A stretch of DNA of 64,000 bases from Pseudoalteromonas sp. OOF1S-7. Its GTDB lineage: Bacteria; Pseudomonadota; Gammaproteobacteria; Enterobacterales; Alteromonadaceae. Both the position numbers and the translations under genes were made by a program. The stretch spans positions 434,001 through 498,000 of the forward strand of contig NZ_JAKRFZ010000002.1 of NCBI RefSeq assembly GCF_022347765.1, written 5' to 3'. Positions 7,777 through 16,379 of this stretch are shown piece by piece; position 1 is the first letter of the stretch; each line of letters opens with the position of its first letter. The notes under the pieces were generated by a model. That model saw only the letters and a program-made list of their open reading frames with translations, was not told the DNA's origin and did no database searches.

Positions 7777-9270
7777 ATGACGTTTAGATATGGTATCGAT
7801 CGTCTGGATCTGGACACAGTCAACGGCATTGCCGACGGCAGCATTAAAGCCGAACTGTGTCAGGAAGCGCTGGATAAAATCAACGCCAGCCGCAGCAATG
7901 TTGACGTGATGGCCGCCTCAGACAAGGCTGTGTACGGTATTAACACCGGCTTTGGTCCACTATGCGACACGCAAATCTCACCAGAAGAGACCAATCTGCT
8001 GCAAAAAAATCTGCTTATCACCCATGCTGTTGGGGTTGGCGAGCCAATCGCTAAGCCGATTTCTAAACTCATGCTGATCACCAAAGTCCATGCGCTGAGC
8101 CAGGGTTTTTCAGGTATTCGCCTGGAAACTGTGGAACGTATGCTGAAGTTTATTGAGCTGGACCTTATCCCTGTGGTGCCGGAACAAGGCTCTGTGGGTG
8201 CATCGGGTGACCTTGCGCCACTGTCTCACTTATTCCTGCCACTACTTGGCGAAGGTGAATTCTGGCAGGGCGACAAAATTGTACCCGCGGCCGAAGCGCT
8301 GAAAGAACATGGCCTGGAGCCAATGGAGCTGCACGCCAAAGAAGGCCTGGCCCTGATCAATGGTACTCAGTTTATCCTTTCACACGCCATCACCGCGCTG
8401 ACCAAAATGCGCTATCTTCTGGACCTGGCAGACGTGGCCGGTGCCATGAGTATTGAAGGCATGCAGGGCAGCCAGTCGCCGTTCCGTGAAGAGCTGCACC
8501 AAATTCGCGCCTTTGCCGGTAACCTGGAAGTGGCCAGGCGGATGCGCCGTTTATTCAAAGACTCGCAGAATATGGCCGACCATGAAGAGTGCGACCGCGT
8601 ACAGGACCCGTATTCACTGCGCTGTATACCACAGGTGCATGGTGCGTCTCGCAACGCCTACAACCACCTTAAAGAGCTGGCTGAGATTGAAATGAACTCA
8701 GTCACCGACAACCCGATTGTGATCAGCAGCGAAGAAGCCATCTCGGGTGGCAGCTTCCACGGCCAGCCGCTGGCTATGGTGCTGGATTACGCCTCAATTG
8801 CTGCCGCTGAGCTGGGCAACATTTCAGACCGCCGCTGTTATTTGCTGCTGGAAGGTCTGCACGGTCTGCCGCGCTTATTGACCACTTCTGGCGGTCTGAA
8901 CTCGGGCATGATGATCCCACAGTACACCACCGCAGCCTTGGTCACTGAGAACAAGTCTTTGTGCTTCCCGCCATCGGCAGACAGCGTACCCACCTCCATG
9001 GGCCAGGAAGACCACGTGTCTATGGGTAGTATCTCGGGTCGTAAACTAAACCAGATCCTGGGTAACCTGGAAAAAATCTTTGCCATTGAACTGATGTATG
9101 CAGCCCAGGCCATTGAGTTCAGACGCCCTAACACCTGCTCAGACCTGATTGAAGAAAACTTTGCGCTGATCCGCAGCAAAGTCGCCAAACTTGAAGAAGA
9201 CAGACTGCTTAAACCCGACATTGATCACATGGTCGCATTGGTTAAGTCACAAGCATTTACGGTTAACTAA
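7777..9270 (+). CDS. hutH: histidine ammonia-lyase
   Basis: A 497-residue cytosolic enzyme that removes ammonia from L-histidine to give trans-urocanate, the first step of histidine use. The Ala-Ser-Gly triad that cyclises to the MIO cofactor is in GSVGASGDLAPLSH near residue 140. The N-terminal active-site Tyr is in VYGINTGFG, near residue 50. The later QDPYSLRCIPQVHGA and NPIV stretches are family hallmarks. Length is normal for HutH (about 500-510). The start follows TTAGGAGAATAAA. The next gene, 13 bp on, is urocanate hydratase, so the two form an operon. Tyrosine or phenylalanine lyases are close relatives, but the hutU partner makes histidine the likely substrate. Confidence 0.93.
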   Translation: MTFRYGIDRLDLDTVNGIADGSIKAELCQEALDKINASRSNVDVMAASDKAVYGINTGFGPLCDTQISPEETNLLQKNLLITHAVGVGEPIAKPISKLMLITKVHALSQGFSGIRLETVERMLKFIELDLIPVVPEQGSVGASGDLAPLSHLFLPLLGEGEFWQGDKIVPAAEALKEHGLEPMELHAKEGLALINGTQFILSHAITALTKMRYLLDLADVAGAMSIEGMQGSQSPFREELHQIRAFAGNLEVARRMRRLFKDSQNMADHEECDRVQDPYSLRCIPQVHGASRNAYNHLKELAEIEMNSVTDNPIVISSEEAISGGSFHGQPLAMVLDYASIAAAELGNISDRRCYLLLEGLHGLPRLLTTSGGLNSGMMIPQYTTAALVTENKSLCFPPSADSVPTSMGQEDHVSMGSISGRKLNQILGNLEKIFAIELMYAAQAIEFRRPNTCSDLIEENFALIRSKVAKLEEDRLLKPDIDHMVALVKSQAFTVN

Positions 9271-9283
9271 GGGGAAAATAACA

Positions 9284-11296
9284 ATGACCACCACACTGAG
9301 TTTTCAGGACCAAATTAAGCAAGGGATCCCCAGCGAGTTGCCAGCGCCTAAGCCTTACCCGGCCGGTGCCAACCGCGCCCCCAAGCGTAAAGACATTTTA
9401 TCAGCCGAAGAAAAGCAACTGGCGCTGCGTAACGCCCTGCGTTATTTCCCGAAAGAATGGCATCAGGAGCTGGCGGCAGAGTTCGCCGAAGAGCTGAAAA
9501 ACTTCGGCCGTATTTACATGTACCGCTTTAAGCCTAACTACGACCTTAAAGCGCGCTCAGTTAGCGATTACCCGGCCAAATGTCAGCAGGCCGCAGCCAT
9601 CATGCTGATGATCGACAACAACCTGGACCCGGCAGTTGCCCAGCATCCGGAGGAGTTGATCACTTACGGCGGTAACGGTGCGGTATTCCAGAACTGGGCG
9701 CAATATCTGCTGGCCATGAAGTACCTGAGCGAAATGGAAAGTGACCAGACACTACACATTTACTCTGGTCATCCGATGGGCTTGTTCCCGTCAAGCGAAG
9801 ACGCACCGCGCGTTGTTGTCACCAATGGTATGATGATCCCCAACTACTCAAAACCTGATGACTGGGAAAAATTCAATGCGCTGGGCGTGACTCAGTACGG
9901 CCAGATGACGGCGGGTTCTTTCATGTACATTGGCCCGCAGGGCATTGTTCATGGCACCACCATCACTGTGATGAACGCATTCCGTAAAGTCCTTGAACAA
10001 GGTGACAGCCCGAAAGGCAAAATCTTCCTCACCGCCGGTCTTGGCGGCATGAGTGGCGCACAACCTAAGGCTGGAAACATCGCTAACTGTATTACCGTTT
10101 GTGCCGAGGTGAACCCGGCTGCTGCCACTAAGCGTCACCAGCAAGGCTGGGTTGATGAGCTGGTAGACAACATGGACGAGCTGGTTGCGCGCGTTAAAAC
10201 CGCGCAGGCGAACGAAGAAGTGGTCTCAATTGCTTACATCGGCAACGTGGTTGATGTCTGGGAAACCTTCTACGAGCAGGATATCTTTATTCATCTGGGT
10301 TCAGATCAAACATCGCTGCATAACCCCTGGTCAGGCGGTTACTACCCGGTCGATATCAGTTTTGAAGAGTCTAACCGACTGATCCGCGAAGAGCCACAAG
10401 TGTTTAAAGAAAAAGTGCAGGCTACGCTGAAGCGTCATGCCGATGCGGTGAACAAGCACACAGCCCGTGGCACTTACTTCTTCGATTACGGCAATGCCTT
10501 CTTGCTCGAAGCCTCACGTGCCGGTGGCGATGTCATGGCTGAGAACGGCATCGACTTTAAATATCCGTCTTACGTGCAGGATATTCTTGGCCCGATGTGT
10601 TTTGACTACGGCTTTGGTCCGTTCCGCTGGGTGTGCGCTTCTGGCAATCCAGCCGATCTGGATAAAACCGACGCCATTGCCGCTGAGGTGCTGAACAAGA
10701 TCATGGCGGAATCTCCGGCAGAAATTCAGCAGCAGATGCAGGACAACATCACCTGGATCAAGGATGCGAAACAGAACAAGCTGGTTGTGGGCTCACAGGC
10801 GCGTATTCTGTATGCCGATGCACAAGGTCGTATGGAAATTGCCAAGGCCTTTAACGATGCCATCGAGCGCGGCGACATTGGTCCTGTGGTACTGGGTCGT
10901 GACCACCACGATGTGAGTGGCACAGATTCACCGTTCCGCGAAACGTCCAACATCTATGATGGCAGCCGCTTTACCGCAGACATGGCCATTCACAACGTGA
11001 TTGGCGACAGCTTCCGTGGTGCAACCTGGGTGTCTATCCACAACGGTGGTGGCGTTGGCTGGGGTGAAGTGATCAACGGCGGTTTTGGTATGGTACTGGA
11101 CGGCAGCAGCGATGCAGAGCGTCGTCTGAAGTCTATGCTGTTATTCGATGTCAACAATGGTATTGCACGGCGCAGCTGGGCCCGTAACGAAGAAGCCAAC
11201 TTTGCGATTAAGCGCGAAATGGCCCGCACGCCTAAGCTTAAAGTGACGCTGCCAAACGGTGTAGACGACGAAATTTTAAACAGCCTGTCGCTGTAA
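9284..11296 (+). CDS. hutU: urocanate hydratase, long form
   Basis: A 670-residue NAD-dependent enzyme that hydrates urocanate to 4-imidazolone-5-propionate. I place the start at the ATG at 9284, after AAGGGGAAAATAAC and 13 bp past the hutH stop; an in-frame upstream start would overlap hutH. Family landmarks are TYGGNGAVFQNWAQY, YSGHPMGLFPS, VTNGMMIPNY, the NAD-site stretch FLTAGLGGMSGAQPKA, and HNGGGVGWGEV near the C-terminus. Most bacterial HutU proteins are about 555 residues; this one is the long type, closer in length to the vertebrate enzyme. hutI and hutG are not in this window. Confidence 0.92.
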   Translation: MTTTLSFQDQIKQGIPSELPAPKPYPAGANRAPKRKDILSAEEKQLALRNALRYFPKEWHQELAAEFAEELKNFGRIYMYRFKPNYDLKARSVSDYPAKCQQAAAIMLMIDNNLDPAVAQHPEELITYGGNGAVFQNWAQYLLAMKYLSEMESDQTLHIYSGHPMGLFPSSEDAPRVVVTNGMMIPNYSKPDDWEKFNALGVTQYGQMTAGSFMYIGPQGIVHGTTITVMNAFRKVLEQGDSPKGKIFLTAGLGGMSGAQPKAGNIANCITVCAEVNPAAATKRHQQGWVDELVDNMDELVARVKTAQANEEVVSIAYIGNVVDVWETFYEQDIFIHLGSDQTSLHNPWSGGYYPVDISFEESNRLIREEPQVFKEKVQATLKRHADAVNKHTARGTYFFDYGNAFLLEASRAGGDVMAENGIDFKYPSYVQDILGPMCFDYGFGPFRWVCASGNPADLDKTDAIAAEVLNKIMAESPAEIQQQMQDNITWIKDAKQNKLVVGSQARILYADAQGRMEIAKAFNDAIERGDIGPVVLGRDHHDVSGTDSPFRETSNIYDGSRFTADMAIHNVIGDSFRGATWVSIHNGGGVGWGEVINGGFGMVLDGSSDAERRLKSMLLFDVNNGIARRSWARNEEANFAIKREMARTPKLKVTLPNGVDDEILNSLSL

Positions 11297-11316
11297 GCAC
11301 TAATAGCACAGTGGAA

Positions 11317-11341
11317 AAGGCTGCCTGAGGCAGCCTTTTTT
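11317..11341 (+). terminator. intrinsic terminator of hutHU
   Basis: AAGGCTGCC at 11317-11325, loop TGA, GGCAGCCTT at 11329-11337 and a T run. Confidence 0.88.
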
Positions 11342-11570
11342 ATGGGTCGCTGGCAAATTGCGTGACTGTTCACTCACCGGAAAATAAACAGTTAACTCAT
11401 TGTTTTTATTTACCATTACATTATTACCCACAGATTTTGTGACTATCTTGTGAGTAACTCAGGAATAGTTCAGAAAACCTCTCATTCACTTCTGCCCTGT
11501 GTGCTGGAAATGAACACACCTGGCCTGCATAACTAAACCACGACCCCATCCAAATCTGCTCATCCGCTTA

Positions 11571-12800
11571 TTAATGTCGAAGCGCCGGTAATAAAGTCGC
11601 ACCCGTGCCATCGATATCGGACAGCAATGCAAGACCCAGGATCTGCGCCACGACCGGGTAAATATCCAGATTCTTCACCGGGCCAATTTCTGCGCCTGGT
11701 TTAAATGCGGGACCCACAGCGACAAAGGTCGCATGCATATCGGGTGTCACCGCAAAGCCATGGGTGCCATAGTGCTTGTCTTTGTCATCATAGGCAAAAT
11801 AGCGCGGCGCCTGCGTTTCAATGACTATGTCGGCGGTGGTTGAAGTGATGGTTACCCCGCGACTTTTCAGGGTTGCTTCACTGGTAATGTCGTAGCGACC
11901 ACGGGCATTGCGCATCAGCTGAGCGCGCACCTCATCGAGGTCTAACGTTGCATCCGGCTTTTTGTAAAGCCAAACCTGAGTGCCACTGTTTTTAACGATG
12001 AAATTGCTGAGATCGACGCTTAAGTCCGACAGCTGCAAACGCTGCTCAGGGTCCAGCTGCGCCATACCGTGATCTGACACTATGATCAGGTTCACATCCT
12101 GTTCGACCTCGCGCTGAATCCGCCTTGCAAGCTGGCCAATCAGTTTATCTACCTTTTGCACCGCCTGATAAGTTTGCTGTGCATCCGGACCAAAGTCGTG
12201 TCCCATGGTATCCACCAGTGAAAAATACCCGGCCACAAAGCGAGGACGTGTTTGCGCTGGCAGTTTCAGCCACTGCACTATCTGGTCAATGCGTTGCTGG
12301 TAGTCACTGTGCTTTGAGTAATGGTGAAAATAGCTGGGTGTCATACCATTAATACGGGCATCCGATTCGGGCCAGAAATACGTTGCGGCCTTTACCCCCT
12401 GCATCTCGGCCAGGTTCCACAGCGGGATCCCTTTTAGCCACGAGCTGTCATCCCTGCCATGGCCCATTTTATAGCACTGGTTGCGTTCTCTGTCGCAAAA
12501 ATGATTGCCAACAATGCCATGATTGGACGGCAGCAAGCCGGTGATAATAGAGAGGTGATTGGGAAAAGTCTTGGTTGGATAAACAGGCTCCAGGTACTCG
12601 GCCCGAACGCCCTGCGCTGCGATAGAAGCCAGGTTCTTAGCCTTGTGCTTTTCGATGTAATCCCAGCGAAAGCCATCGAGCGAGATCATCACCACACTTT
12701 GCTCAGCAAGCTGCTTATTTGCAGTTTGCTTTGCCAAAGCCAAAGAAGAGATCAGAGGTGTAAAAAAGAATAAAACCAGTAATATGCGATTGATCATCAT
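11571..12800 (-). CDS. secreted ENPP-like type I phosphodiesterase/nucleotide pyrophosphatase
   Basis: A 409-residue alkaline-phosphatase-superfamily enzyme with a signal peptide (MMINRILLVLFFFTPLISS..., cleavage near residue 24). The two-metal site is complete: Asp in ISLDGFRWD, the nucleophile Thr in YPTKTFPNH, Asp and His in LVDTMGHDFGPD, Asp-His in VSDHGMAQ and His in YGTHGF. This matches ectonucleotide pyrophosphatase/phosphodiesterases, which split nucleotides or phospho-diesters outside the cytoplasm. It is probably periplasmic and used for scavenging. Two ATG codons lie in a row at the start; the second, at 12797, has the better spacing to AAGGG. It stands alone, with the LD-carboxypeptidase gene upstream on the same strand about 140 bp away. 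Confidence 0.87.
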   Translation of the reverse strand: MMINRILLVLFFFTPLISSLALAKQTANKQLAEQSVVMISLDGFRWDYIEKHKAKNLASIAAQGVRAEYLEPVYPTKTFPNHLSIITGLLPSNHGIVGNHFCDRERNQCYKMGHGRDDSSWLKGIPLWNLAEMQGVKAATYFWPESDARINGMTPSYFHHYSKHSDYQQRIDQIVQWLKLPAQTRPRFVAGYFSLVDTMGHDFGPDAQQTYQAVQKVDKLIGQLARRIQREVEQDVNLIIVSDHGMAQLDPEQRLQLSDLSVDLSNFIVKNSGTQVWLYKKPDATLDLDEVRAQLMRNARGRYDITSEATLKSRGVTITSTTADIVIETQAPRYFAYDDKDKHYGTHGFAVTPDMHATFVAVGPAFKPGAEIGPVKNLDIYPVVAQILGLALLSDIDGTGATLLPALRH

Positions 12801-12942
12801 ACCCTTGCGTTCCTAAAACGATAAACCAGCGCAGGCACTGTAAAACCAAAAGATGAATAAAATGAAGGACCTTTTACCGAACCAGAGGCGTTTTACGACC
12901 AGTAACAGATTTTCGGGACGAGCCGCACTCGCCCCGCGCAGG

Positions 12943-13983
12943 CTAACGTAAATGCTGGACCAGCGTCCACTGCTTGCCACAAAAAGTAACTTCTGCAAGC
13001 GCCCCGTTTATCACCACCAGATTCGGGGCAATATGTGAAATATCGACACCCGTGACGATGGGGACTGACAGGTCACCCAGTGCCATTCTTACCGCGGTCT
13101 GGCCATCAAAGGCTTTACCTGCATTACCTGATACGGCATTACGACCAATCAGTATGCCAGCGGCGTGATCAAACGCGCCGCGTAATTTCAGACTCTGCAA
13201 TGCCCGGTAGTAGGCGGTCGGTGACTGTTCGGCGTTTTCAAAGTAAAAAATAAGCTTGTCGTCCGGGTGTCTGTCGCGCAGCGACTGGGGATCAAAATAC
13301 TCAGAGCCAAACAGCAACATATGCGTATCCAGACAACCGCCTGTCAACCTGCCCTGAAAAGACACCTGTTTTGTACTGTTTGCTTCCTCCCCCAGCAACT
13401 GCCAGCCGCCTGGTTCAGTGAGGTTAAATACGGCATTACTGTTCTGGGCATAGTTGCTGTAGCCATGCTCAAAAAACGGCGCATTATGCTGAGTAAAGAC
13501 CTCACCTGTTGGCGTTTGCAAGTGCGCAAAGGTAGTGGCTGTCAATGGATCAGTTTGTGCCAGCGACAGCTGCATCAGATTGGTACAATGGCAGCTCGCC
13601 CAGCCGAGTTTGCTGGTAAACGCACTGAGTACTGTACTGATATCGGAAAACCCCATCAGCCATTTTGGCCGGACCAGTCTCAATGCCTGCCAGTCCAGTA
13701 AGGGCAACAAGTCCATGGCAATTTCTCCGCCCCAGGGCGCCATAATAGCATCTACCTGGTCGTCGAGTAAAAACCGCATCAGTTCATCGGCACGCTGCGC
13801 CGCTGGTGCACTGACATGCAGCTGATCTTCACGTAAACAGCGCCCTTCGAGCACATTAAACCCACGCCGTACCAGGTCGCCAAGCACCAGCTCAAGCCGG
13901 GCGTGCAGAGGTGACGCTACGCCGCTGGAAAATGCGGTAACCGCAATGGTGCTGCCAGAGGTTAAGGGGGCTGGATAGTGCAT
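12943..13983 (-). CDS. LD-carboxypeptidase family S66 (MccF-like)
   Basis: A 346-residue serine peptidase. I place the start at the ATG at 13983 (MHYPAPLTSGSTIAV), seven bases after AAAGGA; a longer frame adds 14 weakly supported residues. The nucleophile is Ser in LMGFSDISTV near residue 115, the acidic dyad member is in YFENAEQSP and the His is in GVDISHIAPN. S66 enzymes either trim the terminal D-Ala from muropeptide L,D bonds in peptidoglycan recycling (LdcA) or, in the MccF branch, cleave and inactivate microcin C-type antibiotics. The FENAEQSP region resembles the MccF branch, which would suggest a detoxifying role; this is a tentative reading. No signal peptide, so cytosolic. Confidence 0.85.
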   Translation of the reverse strand: MHYPAPLTSGSTIAVTAFSSGVASPLHARLELVLGDLVRRGFNVLEGRCLREDQLHVSAPAAQRADELMRFLLDDQVDAIMAPWGGEIAMDLLPLLDWQALRLVRPKWLMGFSDISTVLSAFTSKLGWASCHCTNLMQLSLAQTDPLTATTFAHLQTPTGEVFTQHNAPFFEHGYSNYAQNSNAVFNLTEPGGWQLLGEEANSTKQVSFQGRLTGGCLDTHMLLFGSEYFDPQSLRDRHPDDKLIFYFENAEQSPTAYYRALQSLKLRGAFDHAAGILIGRNAVSGNAGKAFDGQTAVRMALGDLSVPIVTGVDISHIAPNLVVINGALAEVTFCGKQWTLVQHLR

Positions 13984-14153
13984 ATGCTGGTCCTTTTTAC
14001 ATGCTAGAAATTTAAAACCATTCAATTCATTATGTTAGGCAGGTATTAGTCACATAATTTCCCCACTTTGTCACCTAATTTCGCGCCTTTTTCACGCTTT
14101 TTATTTCCACTCAAACAACAATGGAGCCAGCTTTTTACGAAACGGATAAAACA

Positions 14154-16340
14154 ATGAACAAGTTGAACGCACTAAGCTTAGCACTATGTACTTTATACAC
14201 GGCTTGCAGCACCGCGCAGCAATCACCAGAAACCATTCGGGACTGGCAACAATTTACCCAAAGTGATACCGCTATCCCACGACTTGCTACGGCCCCGAGC
14301 ATAGACGGTGAACTAGCGCCTGATGAGTGGACTGATGCCCGTGTGATCACTGAGTTTGTTGAATTCCGGCCAACGGTGGGTGGTACACCCAGGCACCCAA
14401 TCACCGCCTATGTGGCCTACGATGAACACTTCTTTTATGTTGCTGCCAAAATCACCCAGCCTGCTAACACCATTGTGGATCGGGTACTCACTCAGGGTGA
14501 GCGTGTGTGGAACGAAGACTATTTTGGTCTGATCCTGGACACCAATTACGATAAATCGGACGGCTATCTATTTCATGTCACGCCTTCAGGGGTTCGTGAA
14601 GATGGTCTGGTGAATGGGACCGAGTACATCGCCGAATGGAAAACCCTGTGGTATGCCAAAACTCAGCAACAGCAAGATGGCTGGACGGTGGAAATTGCCA
14701 TTCCCATGCAATCGTTATCCTTTGACCCGGATGCCAAAAACTGGGGACTACAGTTACGCCATAAGCTCTCCAGCCCCTATGTGCAATCCTACTGGAACCT
14801 TAACAACCCCAACTCGGCAGGCTGGCATGCATCACAAACCGCACCCATTTCCGGACTTCACGAATTAGACCAGGGGCAGGGTATTGAGGTTAAGCCCGGC
14901 CTGGCCTACAAGGATACACTCGATGAGAGCAGCTTCGAGCCCTCCCTGGACGCCACTTATCGTTTTACACCCAGCCTGACCGGCCAGATCACACTCAATA
15001 CCGACTTCTCCGGTACCGATGTCGACGAAATTGAAATGAACATGACCCGGTTTGGTCAGTACTACAGCGAAAAGCGAGATTTCTTTTTGCAGGACAGCCA
15101 GATCTTTCGCTTTGGCGGCATGGATGACGACGACTATAACGGCATGCCCTTTTACTCCCGACGCATTGGTCAGGGACCACAATCAGGCGTACTGGATATC
15201 AACTGGGGCACTAAGCTAACAGGTAGAGTGGGTAATACAGACTTAGGCGTACTGAGTGTCAATCAGGAACGCGACGGCAATAGTGACAAAACCACTCAGC
15301 TCAGTGTCGCCAGAGCCAAACAGCATATTGGCGAGCGCCACCAGCTCGGTGCCATACTCACTCATGGCAGCGCCGATGACAGTGCCAGTCAGGCCCTGAC
15401 TGGGGTTGATTATCGCTTTGACGATTTACTATTTGGTGAAGAGCAATTGATTGCCAACGCCTTTTACCAGTCAATTGACCTGCCAGACGACACATCCGAC
15501 AGTGACAGTAAGTCCTATGGTCTGGCATTGTTGCTGCCCAATGACCGGTTTTATCTTAATGCCAAGTATCGCTACATCGGTAAGGATTTTAAACCAGCGC
15601 TGGGTTTTGTGAACCGCACAGATCTTAAATACTATCACCTCACCAGCCATTACCGGGTTCGTCCACAAACGGGCTGGCTGGGAGATAATTTAAACCTCTA
15701 CCAGATCAGAACCTATTATAAACGCTGGGAGAATACCGATGGCGAAAAGAAAGGTAAGCAGCTGTTCTTGCAACCTTTAGTGGTGCAAACCAAATCCCAT
15801 GACTATTTTTACATCAGTTATGAGATGTACAACAAAGTACTCAAAGATCCGTTTAAATTCCGTAATAACATCCAATTTGCCAAAGGTGAGTATGACTACA
15901 AACAGTGGAACCTGTACTATGAAAGCGCCAGTGATCGACCTGTTTTCGTCAGCGGCCGGGTTGTTAAAGGCGACTTTTTTGATGCTGATTTAGAGCGCCT
16001 CAGCTTGACCATAAATACCCGCCCAAACAAGCATTTGTATGTACAGCTTGGGCGTCATATGTACTATTACGAGCGTGCGGGCGAGAAAAGTAACATGTAC
16101 AACACGCGACTAAAAGTCAATATTGCTTTCAACAGTGAATGGTCGTGGAACTCGCTGTTGCAGCACAATACTCAGTCAGACAGTTTCTCGTTGTTTAGCC
16201 GGCTGCGCTATGAGCCGGCACCGGATGAGCTCTACCAGCTGAGTATTAATAAAGGATATGATTTAGAGGATGGATGGCACGACAAACAAACCGTATTCAG
16301 TGAGACCGCCGTTAAGCTCAACTACACCTATCGGTGGTAA
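14154..16340 (+). CDS. DUF5916 outer-membrane protein with N-terminal CBM9-like domain
   Basis: About 728 residues from the ATG at 14154 (MNKLNALSLALCTLYTACS), which gives a compact export signal. Residues about 35-220 form a CBM9-like beta-sandwich (PSIDGELAPDEW, then YDEHFFYVAAKI, DYFGLILDTNYDKSDGY). The rest is the DUF5916 region, rich in alternating aromatic strands that end in LNYTYRW, a C-terminal aromatic typical of outer-membrane barrels. DGFSGTDVDEIE-like and SEKRDFFLQDSQIF are family hallmarks. The ligand is unknown. The gene is convergent with the CadC-like regulator at 16380. Confidence 0.82.
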   Translation: MNKLNALSLALCTLYTACSTAQQSPETIRDWQQFTQSDTAIPRLATAPSIDGELAPDEWTDARVITEFVEFRPTVGGTPRHPITAYVAYDEHFFYVAAKITQPANTIVDRVLTQGERVWNEDYFGLILDTNYDKSDGYLFHVTPSGVREDGLVNGTEYIAEWKTLWYAKTQQQQDGWTVEIAIPMQSLSFDPDAKNWGLQLRHKLSSPYVQSYWNLNNPNSAGWHASQTAPISGLHELDQGQGIEVKPGLAYKDTLDESSFEPSLDATYRFTPSLTGQITLNTDFSGTDVDEIEMNMTRFGQYYSEKRDFFLQDSQIFRFGGMDDDDYNGMPFYSRRIGQGPQSGVLDINWGTKLTGRVGNTDLGVLSVNQERDGNSDKTTQLSVARAKQHIGERHQLGAILTHGSADDSASQALTGVDYRFDDLLFGEEQLIANAFYQSIDLPDDTSDSDSKSYGLALLLPNDRFYLNAKYRYIGKDFKPALGFVNRTDLKYYHLTSHYRVRPQTGWLGDNLNLYQIRTYYKRWENTDGEKKGKQLFLQPLVVQTKSHDYFYISYEMYNKVLKDPFKFRNNIQFAKGEYDYKQWNLYYESASDRPVFVSGRVVKGDFFDADLERLSLTINTRPNKHLYVQLGRHMYYYERAGEKSNMYNTRLKVNIAFNSEWSWNSLLQHNTQSDSFSLFSRLRYEPAPDELYQLSINKGYDLEDGWHDKQTVFSETAVKLNYTYRW

Positions 16341-16374
16341 CAAAAAGCGCGTTGCCCTATTAAGGCAACGCGCT
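16341..16374 (-). terminator. terminator of the CadC-like gene
   Basis: AGCGCGTTGCC (16346-16356) pairs perfectly with GGCAACGCGCT (16364-16374) around a seven-base loop; the T run (AAAAA on the plus strand, 16342-16346) lies downstream for the minus strand. Confidence 0.8.
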
Positions 16375-16379
16375 GCCAG

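Noticed and set aside
8838..9221. Long open frame on the minus strand inside hutH
   Set aside because: It is fully covered by hutH, which has clear family motifs and codon structure; the frame has no start signal or family of its own.
9191..9283. Upstream start for the urocanase
   Set aside because: It would overlap the hutH 3' end by 80 bases and lacks a Shine-Dalgarno, while 9284 has a good one.
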